The notes beneath the pieces are model-generated. The model worked only from the letters and a program-made list of their open reading frames with translations, was not told where the DNA came from and did no database searches. A stretch of 64,000 bases of DNA, taken from positions 65,538,926 to 65,602,925 of the forward strand of contig CM075942.1 of NCBI GenBank assembly GCA_038030265.1. Direction: 5' to 3'. Source of the DNA: Corythucha ciliata (taxonomy: Eukaryota > Arthropoda > Insecta > Hemiptera > Tingidae). Made by a program: the position numbers and the translations under genes. Of the stretch, positions 22,701 through 31,769 are shown in pieces (the stretch's first letter is position 1; the number at the start of each line of letters is the position of its first letter).

Positions 22701-23954
22701 GACGAAATCGCTTCCTCTTCATCAAACCGAGAGTTTTCCCTTCACAATGGGGTCATACTCCGTGGAAATCGAGTGGTAATTCCCAACTCATTGCAACCTT
22801 ATGTTTTACGAGAACTTCATGCCACCCATTGCGGAATCGAAAAAATGAAAGCGATTGCTCGTTCCACCGTGTATTGGAAGAACATCGATCAGGACATCGC
22901 CAGTCTTGTCAGGTCGTGTGAGGCGTGCTCACTTCAGCAAAAAGTTGCTTCGAAGGCACCCCACCATCCCTGGGAAGCTGCTACAGAACCCTGGCAACGA
23001 ATTCATATCGACTTCGCCGAGTTACATGGAATCAATTTCCTGCTCGTAGTCGATGCTTTTTCGAAGTACGTGGACATTCTACAATTTCGAACAGCTCCCA
23101 CGTCTTCAACGACTATTTTGGCATTACGACGCCTCTTTGCCCGCCATGGATTGCCATACATCTTGTTTTCAGACAACGCTTCGATTTTTACGTCACTTGT
23201 ATTTCAAAATTTCATGGCCTCAAATGGCATACACCACAGAACTTCGGCGCCAAATCATCCGGCGACGAACGGACAGGTGGAGCGTACAGTGCAGACATTC
23301 AAAAAGAAGCTTAAGTCCATGCTTCACGACAATCCATCGAACATAGACGCCAAACTACAAGAAATCATTTTCCAATACCTATCGACGCCTTTGGTTAACG
23401 GAAAAACTCCATCGGAATTACATTACGGACGACAAATCCGAACGCGTCTACATCTGTTACGCCCAACAGAATTCATCAAACCCATCATCCGAAGCCAGCC
23501 AATCCGCGCTTTCAGCGTGGGTGACCGTGTGCTCTCTCGGAATTACGCCCGAGGCACCAACTGGTGTTTGGGCACAGTCTCCGAGAAGTTGGGCTCCATG
23601 CATTACCGCATCAAATTGGACAACGGGTATGTTTTGAAACGACATATCGACCAGTTACGCTACTCGGAATGCCCGATTTCGGCAAAAGAGACTTCGACCC
23701 GAGAACAATATCATCCGGAGAGAACAAGGGTTTCCTTCACCTTCCCGATGTCATCACCGGCCAAACCGCTGGTTGCATCAGCTACGCCCATACGTAGCCG
23801 CCAAACTCGTGAAATGGGCGAGCAACTTCAAGACAACTTCACAGCGAACGAAACAAGCGATTCCGGACCGGAGCCGCTTGTCACTGCGTCGCCGCAATCG
23901 GCGCTCAGACGATCTGCTAGACCACGAAAACCGGTTACTCGGTTAAATTTGTAG
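19701..23954 (+). CDS. gag-pol: Gypsy-1 gag-pol polyprotein, intact
   Basis: 1417 residues, numbered from the ATG at 19701, which the hAT target duplication identifies as the original start (an ATG at 19686 belongs to the hAT end). Order: gag; knuckle region about 306-345, where the first knuckle CLSCGKQGH lacks its last cysteine and the second, CTACDKTGHIAKIC, is normal; aspartic protease LDTGAAVSIL (Asp about 398); reverse transcriptase with YFDD at 683-686; RNase H with TDASPFGIGAVL (Asp about 831); integrase with an HHCC finger (HATHCGIEKM...CEACSLQQ) and a D,D(35)E triad at about 1104, 1158 and 1194. No stop or frameshift interrupts it. It would copy element RNA to DNA and integrate it. 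Translation may suffer from the 679-bp hAT in the leader. Confidence 0.95.
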   Translation: MAQVDPAAAQGPRGAGFDAAVLATLQIQNQALQRLLAQQQQESQNRSTASTNIVSHNLTFDKFDPKEEEFSNYLERFENFLDMRGFLQGPQLTPEQQTQFDHSKTTLLLGCLHRNEFTDLKATFKRERLSDVPYAEVVKELTKRHDRSTNLTTQRYKFSKREQNKAETIADYVAALKLLNQRCKWPDTLEGMSDAIFQTLFIGGLSDLSIREKLLQNKDLTLDQAIETAMALETAKKENVEEFKASTPSVPVHKISSDFNTQSRKSRTKSGERMTPKRVQRDRTKSPGPAKIYNSDFLAKLGMQDICLSCGKQGHRSNKLTVRHKLHCTACDKTGHIAKICIRSRKTRLAVQNVEFDVLQVIQSNERTVFDISVDKGLAQKIQVSVKLDGINQIFELDTGAAVSILSFPDLRKLQLNRTIRPCPHVRFRVYNNQYITPKGYITVHARYKQNEAQSVLFIVDEPLSPILGRIWVRKLRILDLDSINTTEPSNSVFKIELSDLISKYPEVFGPGVGKIPDVTCTLQLRSDATPVYAPARPVPYSLLSKVDAELDLLEAQGIIEKIEYCQWGTPLVIVPKPNDTVRICADYSATVNPQLVPARHPIPKVEDLFNRLNNSHYFCVLDISKAYLHIELDEESSKIAALSTHRGAYRTKRLFFGLATAPSIFHSVIEPIVKGCPGVINYFDDFAVHGATYEDCYKNVIGLLERLKVFGIKLNGQKCRFFEKELKYLGHVISGDGLKKDPSKLAAVENATPPSNTKELESFLGFVTYYMKFIPNASTILKPLNALKGNATFHWTPACQSAFEKIKQEMLTDRVLATYTPGVPLTLETDASPFGIGAVLSQTINNVTRPITFISRTLTKTEQRYSQIDREATAIFWATRRLFQYLFGAEFTLITDSQPLKTIFEPDKALPTVTAHRLTRYAMWLRQFKYTIKYRPGKFNQKADFLSRIPTKRTAEDDCDDESSEFYETLVNRVVDDVTVTPAILREETNKDSELAKLIDEIASSSSNREFSLHNGVILRGNRVVIPNSLQPYVLRELHATHCGIEKMKAIARSTVYWKNIDQDIASLVRSCEACSLQQKVASKAPHHPWEAATEPWQRIHIDFAELHGINFLLVVDAFSKYVDILQFRTAPTSSTTILALRRLFARHGLPYILFSDNASIFTSLVFQNFMASNGIHHRTSAPNHPATNGQVERTVQTFKKKLKSMLHDNPSNIDAKLQEIIFQYLSTPLVNGKTPSELHYGRQIRTRLHLLRPTEFIKPIIRSQPIRAFSVGDRVLSRNYARGTNWCLGTVSEKLGSMHYRIKLDNGYVLKRHIDQLRYSECPISAKETSTREQYHPERTRVSFTFPMSSPAKPLVASATPIRSRQTREMGEQLQDNFTANETSDSGPEPLVTASPQSALRRSARPRKPVTRLNL

Positions 23955-24023
23955 AGTCATTTTTCTTTCAATTTTTAACGCGTTTTTCAATTTTTTATTC
24001 AAAGCTTCCAAGCTTAGTTTTTC

Positions 24024-24037
24024 AAGTGGGGAAGAAC
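24024..24037 (+). promoter_or_regulatory. Gypsy-1 polypurine tract
   Basis: AAGTGGGGAAGAAC abuts the 3' LTR. Gypsy-2 has AAGTGGGGGAGAAT in the same place. Confidence 0.8.
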
Positions 24038-24216
24038 TGTTGTGTTCATATTGCTGTCCCCAGCTATCAAAAAAAGATTTTAGTTAGTCATATCATATCG
24101 TTCTATGGAGATACGCTTCTGCTTTTCTGTTCTACTTTTTATAATCGTTTTCTCATTTAAATAAAGTTTCTTTACTTTCGATTTATCATATGCCGTCGTT
24201 GCTAATAAATATAATA
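24038..24216 (+). repeat. Gypsy-1 3' LTR (179 bp)
   Basis: Matches the 5' LTR except T/G in the A-rich stretch near position 40 of the LTR. TSD GAATG follows. Confidence 0.93.
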
Positions 24217-24221
24217 GAATG

Positions 24222-24790
24222 GTACAAAAATAATCCCGAAACTGCAATTTTACTTGAGACACTTGTAATTTCACGAAAATGAAGACCGGAAACCAAACGT
24301 TTAGCCTTCGCAACCTTCAATATCGTGAATATTCATCCAGTAAGCTTCAAATTTCGCGGATTTTTGCCAGTCACGGTTGACTGGCCCAGAATCCACGGCC
24401 GACGAAAAAAATGCCCCAAACCTGAAATTAAAATGTGAAACTCTCACTCTCTCTCATGAAATTTCGTGGTATTTCATTTCAAAATGTTGCAAATTTGAAG
24501 ACTTTGGGCACTGCCGTGGGGCCGGAACTTGTTTGATTACTGAGGATGTCCCCCCGAAAATCGAAATTTTGCGGAAATAAAGACGAGAAACACACAATTT
24601 CACGGGAATAAATAGCGGAAACTAGCAATGTCTCCCCGATTTTTGGTTCAGTGCGATGTAATTTTAAGGATGTATTTGTCAGACTTTGGGTGCTGTTGTG
24701 GCTTGTTAGCCCTGGGTTTACACCGACGGCAAACAAAAAAATGCTTGAAACTTGAAATTTCACAGATATTCAGCTCTGTTTGACGTAATT
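24222..24790. repeat. Sat-2 repeat, right of Gypsy-1
   Basis: Units with CTGCAATTTTACTTG, AATTTCACGAAAATGAAGAC, CAAATTTCGCGGATTTTTG and similar. It continues the array broken by Gypsy-1. Confidence 0.6.
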
Positions 24791-24829
24791 ATTCAGTTAT
24801 TTCATTCATTTCAACCTGAGAATTGCAGG

Positions 24830-25530
24830 TAAAATTGAAAATTTTTGATCACTTTGTTTAGATTACCCTGAAATGTAATCCAGGAATTAGTGATTTTCTC
24901 AATTTTAGCTGCGAATCAGTGATTATTTCACTTTTAGCGTTGAATTAGCGTTTTTTCCCCTGATTTTAGCCGCGGATCCGAACCAAAAAAACAGCTATGA
25001 AACAGAGCTTTTATTAGGTCAAACTAAAAATTAGGTAGTAATTTTCTCAATTTTAGCGGTGAATTTGCCATTTTTCTAAATATTAGCCCTGAATTAGCGT
25101 GTTTTTTTCTCCTCGTTTTAGCCGCAGGCTTGAGCCAAGAACAGTACATTGGCGCCTTTTTTATATTGTGATTTTTGACTATAAAATGGCCTCCATACAC
25201 CGTAAATCAGCGTTTATTTTCTCAATCTTGTTCTGGAAGTTGCATAGAGAAACCTCGAATGAGCACATTTTCTCAGTTTTAGTCACGATTATTAAGTGAT
25301 TTTTCGCCGCGTTCTTGATACAAACACAGGCGTATTAGTGCGCCTTCTCAATTTTATCCGCTAAAGAACCTAGAAACTGAGGTCCAGCGTATTTTCTCTA
25401 TTTTAGCCACGGGCGAAAAGGGTTTAATCAGCAGCTAAATTTGTTAAAAACGCTAATTTTCGGCAAAAATTGACAAAAATAGCTTATTAAACCGCTGAGA
25501 AAATTAGCTGAATAGCGGCTGAAATTGATA
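24830..25530. repeat. Sat-1 array
   Basis: Units TTTTCTCAATTTTAGC..CGAATCAGTGAT up to about 25430, then in reverse orientation (CAGCTAAATT, CGCTAATTTTCGGC). GGCCTCCATACACCG at about 25190 also occurs near 10650 in C2, so this may be another relic of the same element family. Confidence 0.65.
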
Positions 25531-27059
25531 CAAATAACCTTTTTTTAATTCAAGAGCAACAACCTCCCTCTCCCAAACCCAAAATCACTTGTGGTGGGTT
25601 GGTCCATTTTCCAAAATTCTGCTGCGTTTCATTAAAAATCGTTTTGGCGTCACTGCCTCCGTGCGTGTAACGCCCCAAAATGGAATTTATAACCTCAAAA
25701 ATTTAATATTTGAAGACAGGGGTATGGCTTACTGGACGTTTCTAGCGATTATTCCGCTGATTTAGCTCTCTGGCCATTCCTTTTGTTTGTTTAATGACTA
25801 AACGAATATTTTTTTTTTTTTTCGAAGGCTTCTCAAGGGTTTTTACATTAGGAACATCACTCTAGTGATGGGCGCCTGGGTGGGTCCTTTTCCAGAGTTT
25901 TGCTACACCTAATTGAAACCATTTCGGCGCCGCACTGACGAGGGTGAAATAGACGGCACATTTGAAATAAACTTTCGTACGTTGCACAGTCAGAAAAGCC
26001 ACTTTCGACCGTCATTTATTGAGTCGAATTTGTTTTTTAATGGTCTTCAACTCACGTTTTATGGCCAACCCAATTAGGTTCCAGAGGGTCTAAAGTTGCA
26101 GTTTTCGCCTCCTCCCCAGTCCTGCTAGGCGAAAACTGTGGAATGTGGAAAGCAGTTTGTGTCTGTTCTTGAACAAACATTCAAGATTTTGTTGTTTTTA
26201 ACGGCAAAATGATTTTAGTCAGTTTGAAGGGGTAGTGTTACGGTTTTAGATCGTAGCTTTAATTGTATTTAGAAGACCCTTTCTACGGGCAATTATGGGA
26301 TTACTCCCGTCCTCACCGCACTACCCACTACCCTAGTCACAACTGTGAATTCCAGAGAGTGGGGAGGCTTTCTGTTTTGAGGATTGCCCCGTCCTGATTA
26401 CGTCCTTTTACTCAGCTACTAGTGTTTAAACTACTATCTCATTCGCGTTGGAAACATACTTGCGTTTTAATTAATATATGGACGGAAATCATTTTTAAGA
26501 GGCCGAGGAGTTTTCTGGAAGTTGTGCCTCTTAGAGGGTTCTTGTGAGAATCCCAAAGGATCATAGGACCACACAAGGACAATAGAGTTCTACAAATTAA
26601 AAACTGTCTACTTGATCCGCGAATTAGCGTTCTTATTTGTTATTTTAGCTGGGAGTGAGCGCTTAAGGCGGGTTCCTCGACCCCTTCCCAGTTACCCCCC
26701 CCCCCCCCGAAACTTCGCACACAAATTTTGGCTCTATTTCTCCACCAATATTCGATTTCAAAGTTTCTAATCTTAATCTTCAAGAAGTTCTACAGTGACG
26801 TTAGATCATGCGTTTTAAAATTTCCTCTCTGGAATTACCTTCAAACACTTTGAATTCCAAAGTGTTTTGGGGTTATTTCAGAGATGAAATTTGAAAGAGA
26901 CCAATAGTGCTGTTGTGTAGAGAAAAATCAAGGAAAGACAAAAAGAAAGAATAGAAACAAATTTATTTCGGAGGACCTTGAGAAAATAGTTATTTATTGA
27001 AGAATTTGAAGATCATAGGATTAACGGACTGTTTGGAAAGGAGCTGGTAATGAAAATAT
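25531..27059. other. No gene recognised; diverged direct repeat and poly-C
   Basis: Two ~65-bp stretches beginning GGTGGGT at about 25598 and 25877 are diverged copies of one another. A run of 15-17 C lies near 26694-26710. No coding similarity seen. Confidence 0.4.
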
Positions 27060-27698
27060 TGATTAATTAAAATTCTGGAACAAAGACACAAATAATTAGT
27101 GACGAACCAAACTCACTTCAATATAGCTTAAATTTGTGTGATAACGCGATGCCGCACTAAGACGGCCGAGGAGACACGACGGTGGTTGTCGGCGACGGTA
27201 TCGAAACCGAAAATGTTGAGGTCGAAGACGAGTGTGAAAAGTCGGAAGCCCAGTCAGTCGAAAGGCGACGAAAACGATTTTCACGACGAATAATAAATCA
27301 ATCGGACGATTAAAATTTGGCCGAAGTCAATTCTTCGGACGAGTGTTGAGGTTTGGCCGAAGTCAATTCTACGGACGTGATTGTACCTCGAAAACACGCG
27401 TTACGAAGACAAGACAAAAAATGAAATAAAAGTCACCGCTCTCCTCGAAGGCAAAAAGGCAAGTGAGTCTTATTTTATTTTTCGCTAAAATCAGCTTGTT
27501 CAGAACGAAACATATGATTTGTGGCTATAATAGTTCCAAACCCGAATAATAATTAATACATAAAAATGAAGCTCTGAAGCAGCCGTCTTTAAATTGAAAG
27601 AAGAAACAGATGAAGAAAGAATAGAAGAAGAAGAAAAGGGAGAAAAAGGAAAAGAAGAAAAGGGAGAAAAAGGAAAAGAAGAAAATTAAAACATAACA
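27060..27698 (-). repeat. Candidate BEL-1 3' LTR
   Basis: On the minus strand GGGGGGCGGAA (27710-27699), a purine tract, is followed at 27698 by TGTTATG. An AATAAAATAAG signal lies in the middle (about 27475). The far border is not fixed because there is no 5' LTR to compare. A (GAA)n-rich microsatellite occupies 27597-27690. Confidence 0.45.
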
Positions 27699-27891
27699 TT
27701 CCGCCCCCCCTGAAGCGATAGCTTCTGAAACGACAATACTGAGCTCGGCGACATTTATTGTCCATAACCTTGTTCAATCGATGTGTATTTTGTATAGAGC
27801 AGACGAAAAGATCAAAATAATAATAAAGGCAAAAAACAAAAAAAACAAACAAACAAAACAAAACATGAATGGTGGGGATGGGTTAGTAATT

Positions 27892-30180
27892 TTAAGTGGG
27901 GTTTACGTTTTTTGAGGACGGAAGAAGAGCCAACTTAGTGGTAGGTCGTTTTAACGTCTTCCAATGAAGTACACCATTGACATGATATGGAATTTTAATT
28001 GTGACGACCCTAACGACTCCATCTTTGCCAGGGAAAGATTCGAGGACTCTGCCAATTTTCCACTCGAGAGAGTTGACATTATCGTCACGAAGAATGACTA
28101 GGTCACCATTGGTTACAGGAATAGAGGACGGTCGGGACCATTTATTCTTTTCTTGCAATGAAAGCAGATACTCGTTATGCCACCTTTTCCAGAAGTGTTG
28201 GCTAATAGCGTTAACCAGTTTCCATCTGGATAAATAGTTTTGATTGATGTTAAGGAGATGCTCTTCAGGCAAGGAAACAGCATATGTTGACATGAGGAAA
28301 TGCGCTGGTGTAAGCACGGTACAATCATTTGGATCATTTGACATTGGTGTGATGGGTCGAGAATTCAGAAATGATTCTATTTTTATTATCAAGGTGTTAA
28401 ATTCTTCAAAAGTGAGCACTTGGGTCCCCATCAATTTTTTTAAATATGATTTTACTGATTTTACCATACTTTCATGTAAACCTCCAAAATGAGGAGCTGA
28501 TGGTGGCTGAAAATGCCAGGTAATGCCTTTTATCGCATATTGGTCTAATACTTCGTCTGAATTTAAGTTAACAGAGACGAATTTTCTTAGTTCTCTGTCG
28601 GCTCCGACGAAATTCGTACCGTTATCAGAAAAAATGTCTCTCGGACAGCCTCGTCTAGCTACAAATCTAGCAAGCGCCGCGAGAAAAGATGGGGTTGATA
28701 ATTCCGATACGAGTTCCAAATGAATTGCCTTCACTGACATACAAACAAAAACGACGATATACCCTTTATACGTAACCGTTTTTCTTAAACGTGAAGATTT
28801 TACTAAGAAGGGACCAGCCAGGTCAATCGAAACTTTGGAAAATGGACGAGATTGTTGTACTCTGGCCGGGGGTAAATTTCCCATAACAGGAGATATAAAT
28901 CTTGGCCTTAGTTTGTAACAGGTCACACATTCGTAAATAATGGATCTAATCATCTTTCGAGCGGACAAAATCCATAACTTTTTTCTCACCATAGCTATTA
29001 AGGTTTCTTGTTTTAAGTGACCGAATTGGATATGATAAAATTTACATATAAGTCGAGATAGATTGGATTTTGATGGGAGAAGAATTGGGTGTTTTTCGTC
29101 ATATGCGAGATCAGAGAATGACAGTCTTCCTCCTACTCTCATAATATTTTCGTCATCAAGGAAAGGTGAGAGTTTCAAAAGAGAATGGTTGGCTATTTGA
29201 TCCCCTTTTTTCAACGCTTTGATTTCATTAGGGAAAAATGAAGATTGAACCTTGAAAACCCAGTAATTCAAGGCTTTAGTGTATTCAAAGGTCTTAATAG
29301 GACCAGTAATTCGAGAATTCCGCGGAGTGCAAAAACGAAAACAATAAGCTGTTACGCGTTGAAGTCTGATGAGGGAAGAAAATCTATCTAAAAATGAGGT
29401 AACAAATTCGTCTTCCTCTTTAAATGACAAGAAGGATGACAGTTTAGTCGAAGGACGTTCTTCTAATGTATCCTGCTGGAATTTCGTTGCAAGTGTTTTG
29501 CCTTCGGGCCAATCTCTTTCTGAAAATTGAAGAAATTGAGGACCTTTCCACCAAAGTTCATGAGGAACCAAGTGAGAAGGGCGAAGCCCACGGGAGGCAC
29601 AGTCTGCTGGATTTGCCTTGGAATCTACATGTCTCCACCATCGTGCCTTAGAATGATCTTGAATATAACTAACACGGTTGGCTACGAACGTTTGCCAGCG
29701 AGAAGGGAGAGAGTTAATCCAGTGTAAAACAATCATGGAGTCAGTCCAACAGTAAATTTCTTCAAATTCGATCGCGCTTTGAAATGATTCCATTATAAAA
29801 TTTAATAATTTGGTTAATAAAGTCGCTGCTATAAGTTCAAGCCGAGGAATCGAATATTGAGGTTTGGAGGGCGCGACCCGAGTCTTTGCCATTATTAAAT
29901 AAGGAGTGTTTTCACCCTCCTCTTTCACTACGATATATGCGACAGTTGCATACGCCTTTTCGGATGCATCTGCAAACAAGTGGAGAGTGTATCTCCGATT
30001 GCACCGATTTTTATATTTTATGAAACGGGAAATGTGTATTTGAGAAAGGTTGGCGAGTTCAGATTCGAACTGCAGCCATCTTTTCGACAAAGGTTCAGGA
30101 AAGGGAGTATCCCAATCGAGTTTTTGTAACCATAACTCTTTTATAAAAAGTTTGGCGTCTAACACTGTTGGAGCTAGCAA
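27892..30180 (-). pseudogene. BEL-1 pol, RNase H and integrase part (762 codons open)
   Basis: RNase H part: LHLFADASEKAYATVAYI, SIPRLELIAATLL and WTDSMIVLHWI, then ANPADCASRGL. Integrase finger: FGHLKQETLIAMVRKKLW with CVTCYKL. Core: ISIDLAGPFL-type start (VSIDLAGPFL), FSDNGTNFVGA and HFGGLHESMVKSVKSYLKK. C-terminal SH3-like region ends in WKTLKRPTTKLALLP. The frame is open but is only the rear part of pol; its front is cut off by the nested element at 30292. Typical BEL/Pao order and motifs. Confidence 0.85.
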
Positions 30181-30421
30181 ACCGAGAGGATCAAAAATTC
30201 TCGCTACAGCGGAGAGTATATTTCGCTTTGTCGGAAAGCGATTTGAAACATGAGATACCTTATAAGTAAAATAATCTTGATGAGGCTTCCAGGGGGCCTA
30301 TTCTCTAACAACAAGCAATATTTTAATGATTTTTTATTTTGGAGGCAGGAGTGATTTCTGGTTTTTTAATTTTTTTTTTTTTTTTTTTTTTTTGACCGAT
30401 CCTGCCGGCGTTTTCGTTGTC

Positions 30422-30460
30422 AGCGACGTTTCGTCGAGGGATCCTCGACGTCCTCAGGCT
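30422..30460 (-). ncRNA. Hammerhead-ribozyme-like motif, left arm
   Basis: Exact inverted copy of the right-arm motif (position p maps to 60974 minus p), so a minus-strand transcript carries it. In a transcript of the whole hairpin the arms would pair with each other and compete with ribozyme folding. Confidence 0.5.
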
Positions 30461-30513
30461 TCTTTTTTTGGCTTTTCTTTGCTTTGCTTTTACAAACAAA
30501 AGCCAAAAAAAGA

Positions 30514-30552
30514 AGCCTGAGGACGTCGAGGATCCCTCGACGAAACGTCGCT
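30514..30552 (+). ncRNA. Hammerhead-ribozyme-like motif, right arm
   Basis: Stem I AGC (30514-30516) pairs with GCT (30550-30552). Core CTGAGGA (30517-30523) fits CUGANGA. Stem II is 7 bp, 30525-30531 with 30535-30541, closed by loop ATC. GAAAC follows at 30542-30546, then GTC (30547-30549), the expected cleavage triplet. Deviations: one extra C (30524) between the core A and stem II, and stem III reduced to AC/GT without a loop, which could form only between two copies. No covariation test was possible. Confidence 0.5.
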
Positions 30553-30701
30553 GACAACGAAAACGCCGGCAGGATCGGTCAAAAAAAAAAATTAAAAAAC
30601 AAGCAATATTTTTTTCGCCAGCCATGTGTTTATTTCATTCATTTGTTTGAAGAAAATTAATGAAATAAACATATGACTTCGAAAAAGCTATTGCTTCGGA
30701 G

Positions 30702-31769
30702 TTAGAGAATAAGCCCCCAGTTCATTCCTAAAATTTTCAGAATAGAATCTGAATCGAAAGAGACCTCATCTTGAGTTAATCTCTGGTTGGATGGTATATT
30801 TTTCAAAACAGCTTGTTCGTTTGAAGACCATTTTCTCATTTCAAAACCCCCAAGCTTCAGGAGTCCCATTAATTGTTCGTATAAACCCACTGCAGAAGGC
30901 ACATCTGGGCATGACATTAGAAGATCATCAACATAAGTATTATTCATAATGGCTTTGGCGGCGTTTGGAAATAGAGAACCATGATCTTGAGCCAGTTGAT
31001 GTAAAGTTCGAATCGCGAGATAAGGGGAACAGGAAATCCCAAACAAGACGGATGACATTTCATACACTTCTAACGGTTCTTCTTTTGAAGCTCGCCACAA
31101 AATACGTTGGTACGGCTGGTGTTCTGTTTTAACCTTAATTTGGCAAAACATCTTTCTTATGTCTCCTGTAAGTACGACAGGTTCTAATCTCAGATGGAGA
31201 AGCATTTCTGAAATATCTTTCTGGAGTTTTGGACCGGGGAACATGGTGTCATTCAAACAGCGCCCATTGTTTGTCCGACAAGAAGCGTCAAAGACGACGC
31301 GAACTTTAGTAGTGATACTATCTTCTTTAACTACACAGTGATGAGGTAAATAATATCCTTTGATTGGTTTTTCTTCTGACTCCGAAATTTTATGAAGATA
31401 TCCCTCGTCTAAATAGGCTTGTATCGACTCTTGATAATCCTTTTTAATATTGGGTAGAGTTTCAAGGCGACGTTCTAGATTGTAGAAACGTCGTTCGGCT
31501 ATTTCTCTAGAGTCCCCAAGAATTGGTTCATGAGGTTTAAAAAGTAAAGGAACCACGTATCTATTATTTACATGTTGGACTTCTTTTGAATACAGCTGAT
31601 CACAATATAAGTCATCAGGATGATATATTGTTTTTTGAGGGATATCGTCAAGACGCCAAAGTTTGGCTGTGATGTTTTCGTCATTTATGGACGACATGTG
31701 ATAAGATTGTATAGAATTATGTGGGGATGATAATGATTCATTTATCGACAAAAAAGATGAAGAATGCAT
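30702..31769 (-). pseudogene. BEL-1 reverse transcriptase part
   Basis: Contains YLPHHCVVKEDSITTKVRV, VVFDASCRTNNGRCLNDT, LTGDIRKMFCQIKV, YQRILWRAS, FGISCSPYLAIRTL and YVDDLLMSCPD, the BEL/Pao reverse transcriptase set. It overlaps the protease frame (31742-33112) by 28 nt in another frame, so a frameshift lies near 31760. It ends in element K, which supplies the last residues and the stop. Confidence 0.85.

Larger units (their letters stand above)
18775..24216 (+). mobile_element. Gypsy-1: young, complete Ty3/gypsy LTR retrotransposon
   Basis: Both LTRs, primer-binding site, one gag-pol frame, polypurine tract and a 5-bp TSD GAATG (18770-18774 and 24217-24221) are present. The LTRs differ at one of 179 positions that I can see. 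Protein motifs resemble the Mag-like, K02A2.6-like branch of Ty3/gypsy, with gag and pol fused in one frame and no envelope. The only defect found is a 679-bp hAT insertion between the primer-binding site and the start codon. Confidence 0.95.
30325..30597. mobile_element. Retroposed hairpin element with two hammerhead-like motifs
   Basis: Flanked by a 15-bp duplication AACAAGCAATATTTT (30310-30324 and 30598-30612), the long TSD type of target-primed insertions. The body is an inverted repeat: arm 30361-30476, loop 30477-30497, arm 30498-30600. The arms are identical except for homopolymer length (24 T against 11 A). An unpaired 36-bp piece (30325-30360) sits on the left. Hammerhead motifs in Penelope-like elements and retrozymes are established, so a Penelope-derived or retrozyme-like origin is my inference. 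Confidence 0.75.
30292..30718. mobile_element. Element K: terminal-inverted-repeat insertion in BEL-1 pol
   Basis: GGGGGCCTATTCTCTAAC at 30292 and GTTAGAGAATAAGCCCCC at 30701-30718 are inverted. A looser match continues inward (AAGCAATA on both sides). Removing the insert with a 3-bp duplication TGG joins the BEL frame as ...GMN-W-KPHQ..., the expected context, so TGG is the likely TSD. A 3-bp GC-rich TSD does not fit hAT or Harbinger and I leave the superfamily open. A short imperfect inverted repeat (ATGTGTTTATTTCATT and its reverse) lies at 30623-30675. Confidence 0.65.

Noticed and set aside
27589..27861. Minus-strand frame rich in Phe/Leu that looks like a membrane protein
   Set aside because: It translates a GAA/GGAGAAAAA microsatellite in the candidate BEL-1 LTR.
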